Assembly (NCBI GenBank): GCA_025084515.1
Contig: JAJAGP010000334.1
Span: forward strand, 62,001 to 126,000
Direction of reading: 5' to 3'
Source: Ancistrus triradiatus
Lineage: Eukaryota; Chordata; Actinopteri; Siluriformes; Loricariidae
DNA: 64,000 nucleotides
The notes below the pieces were generated by a model. That model had not been told where the DNA came from. It saw nothing but the letters and a program-made list of their open reading frames with translations, and ran no database searches. This document shows, piece after piece, positions 62,539 to 64,000 of the stretch; position 1 is the stretch's first letter; the number at the start of each line of letters is the position of its first letter. A program made the translations under genes and the position numbers.

Positions 62539-62567
62539 CTGAAACAGAGTTTACACATTTCAGTGTA

Positions 62568-63745
62568 TACTGCCTAGCCAATAAAAGGTCACACACACTA
62601 ATTAGCTTTGATTACAGCATGTATTCTCTGTGGCATCGTTTCCACAAGCTTCTGCAATCTCATAACATTTATTTCTGTCCAGAGTTGCATTCATTTTCCC
62701 CCCAAGATCTTGTATTGCTGATGGGAGATTTGGACCACTGCGCAAAGTCTTCTCCAGCACATCCAGCACAAAGATTCTCAATGGGGTTCAGGTCTGGACT
62801 CTGGTGGCGGATGCATGTGTGAAAATGATGTCTCATGCTCCCTGAACCACTCTTTCGCAATTTGAGCCCGATGAATCCTGGCATTGTCATCTTGGAATAT
62901 GCCCGTACTTTCAGGGAAGAAAAATCCATTGATGGTACCTGAATTATATTCAGGTATCAGCTGACCTCATTCTTTGGGCACATAACGTTGCTGAACCTAA
63001 ACCTGACCAACTGCAGCAACCCAAGATCACAGCACTGCCCCGATAGGCTTGTACAGTAGGCACTAGGCATGATGAGTGCATCTCTTCAGCTGCCCCTTTT
63101 CTTATCCTGATGCGCCCATCACTATGGAACAGGGTAAATCTGGACTCATCAGACCACATGACCTTCTTCCATTGCTTCAGAGTCCAATCTTTATGCGGTT
63201 AGCCTCACTGATAAGTGGTTTTCTTAAGGCTACACAGCTATTAAGTCCCAATCCCTTGAGTTCACTTTGCATTGTTCGTGTAGAAATGCTCTTACTTTCA
63301 GTATTAAACATATCCCTAAGTTCTACTGTTGTTTTTCTACGATTAGATTTCACCAAACGTTTAAGTGATCGCCGAACACGATCATTCAAGTTTTTTTTCT
63401 GACCACATTCCTTCCTCGAAGATGATGTTTTCCCACTGCCCTTCGACTTTTCAGTTCTTAACCCGATTGTAGTAGTTTCAGCAATTTCCTTAGATGTTTT
63501 CTCTGCTTGATGCATGCCAATAATTTGACCCTTCTGAAACAAATTAGCATCTTTTCCATGACCACAGGATGTCTTTCGACATGGTTGTTTAACAAATGAG
63601 AAGCTACTCACTGCATCAGTTAGGGTTAAATAACTTGTACTTGTACTTGAAACATAATCACCATTGCAGTAATTATCCGATGGGAGCCTCTTACCTATTT
63701 GCTTAGTTCAATCCAGGTGGTGACCTTTTTTTTGGCCAGGCAGTG
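62568..63745 (-). mobile_element. Tc1-like transposon, broken, next to a ptprs splice acceptor
   Basis: About 1180 bp with inverted ends (TACTGCCTAGCCAATAAAAG left, the inverse of CACTGCCTGGCCAAAAAAAA right) and TA on each side. The minus strand reads transposase pieces in order: KRLVKSNRRKTTVELRDMFN near 63340, SELKGLGLNSCVALRKPLIS, MWSDESRFTLFHSDGRIRIR near 63159, and RHQSPDLNPIENLCAG near 62800. Several frameshifts separate them, so it is inactive. Confidence 0.93.
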
Positions 63746-63749
63746 TACA

Positions 63750-64000
63750 TTATGGAAATGAATACAACAGCGCAATGTGTAATAAGCACAGGAATGCTTA
63801 TTCGAAAAACAGTCAGTGGAAGTGCCATATGAGGAGCAAGACTAAAATGTATTTAATGCTTGGCTCAAGGCCTAATAATTGACACTGTTTCTGGTCATTA
63901 TTAGGTGCAAAGACTAAAGCTAAAAACGACTGGTTCACGTAAGTACGGAAGAAAGAGGTCATTTCAGTCGCTGTCACATCATTGCAATATTACTCCACCT
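63750..64000. other. Intron sequence at the window edge
   Basis: Nothing recognised. The next ptprs exon upstream (end of FN3 repeat 2) is not in this stretch. Confidence 0.4.

Overview
The window is vertebrate genomic DNA, most likely from a ray-finned (teleost) fish. The signs are a multi-exon minus-strand gene with GT-AG introns, many degenerate Tc1-like transposons, fish-type tRNA-derived SINEs whose tail contains GCTCTGGATAAGGGCGTCTG, and long microsatellites. The SINE type and Tc1 density would fit an otophysan such as a catfish, but the species cannot be fixed from this sequence alone.

Only one protein-coding gene can be supported. It is a LAR-family receptor protein tyrosine phosphatase, best matched to PTPRS (PTP-sigma), on the minus strand from about 62538 down to 3411. 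I rebuilt 18 internal exons (2749 nt, 915 whole codons) whose phases fit end to end and give one open frame. In coding order they are: the third fibronectin III (FN3) repeat (62402-62538, 61862-62003); the membrane-proximal FN3 repeat (41489-41583, 38010-38263); the extracellular juxtamembrane region (35046-35133, 28149-28364); the transmembrane exon (26840-26997); the intracellular juxtamembrane/wedge region (23204-23316, 20497-20594); phosphatase domain D1 (18784-18907, 16463-16638, 15970-16089, 12892-13046, 9239-9524); and most of domain D2 (8104-8282, 6660-6786, 5699-5824, 3411-3565). The 5' part (signal peptide, Ig domains, first FN3 repeats) lies beyond 64000. The last one or two coding exons, after the first half of the D2 active-site motif, lie before position 1.

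Almost everything else is intron filled with mobile DNA. There are at least eight Tc1/mariner-like families, all with broken transposases; a short Tc1 deletion derivative in five copies; a TA-flanked MITE; two large inverted-repeat structures (32841-34326 and 59245-60079); a tRNA-derived SINE in at least eight copies; a 5'-truncated LINE with a 15-bp target duplication; a solo LTR inserted inside a SINE; and a 1.35-kb tetranucleotide tract in the intron ahead of the D1 WPD-loop exon. No second gene, RNA gene or new defence-like system was seen.

Most useful second looks: the FN3 repeats 4-7 cassette appears to be missing from the 19.9-kb intron; exon 23204-23316 has no GT donor at the conserved phase and offers GC instead; a Tc1 copy ends 29 nt upstream of exon 62402-62538; and the furin site in the juxtamembrane exon looks weak.
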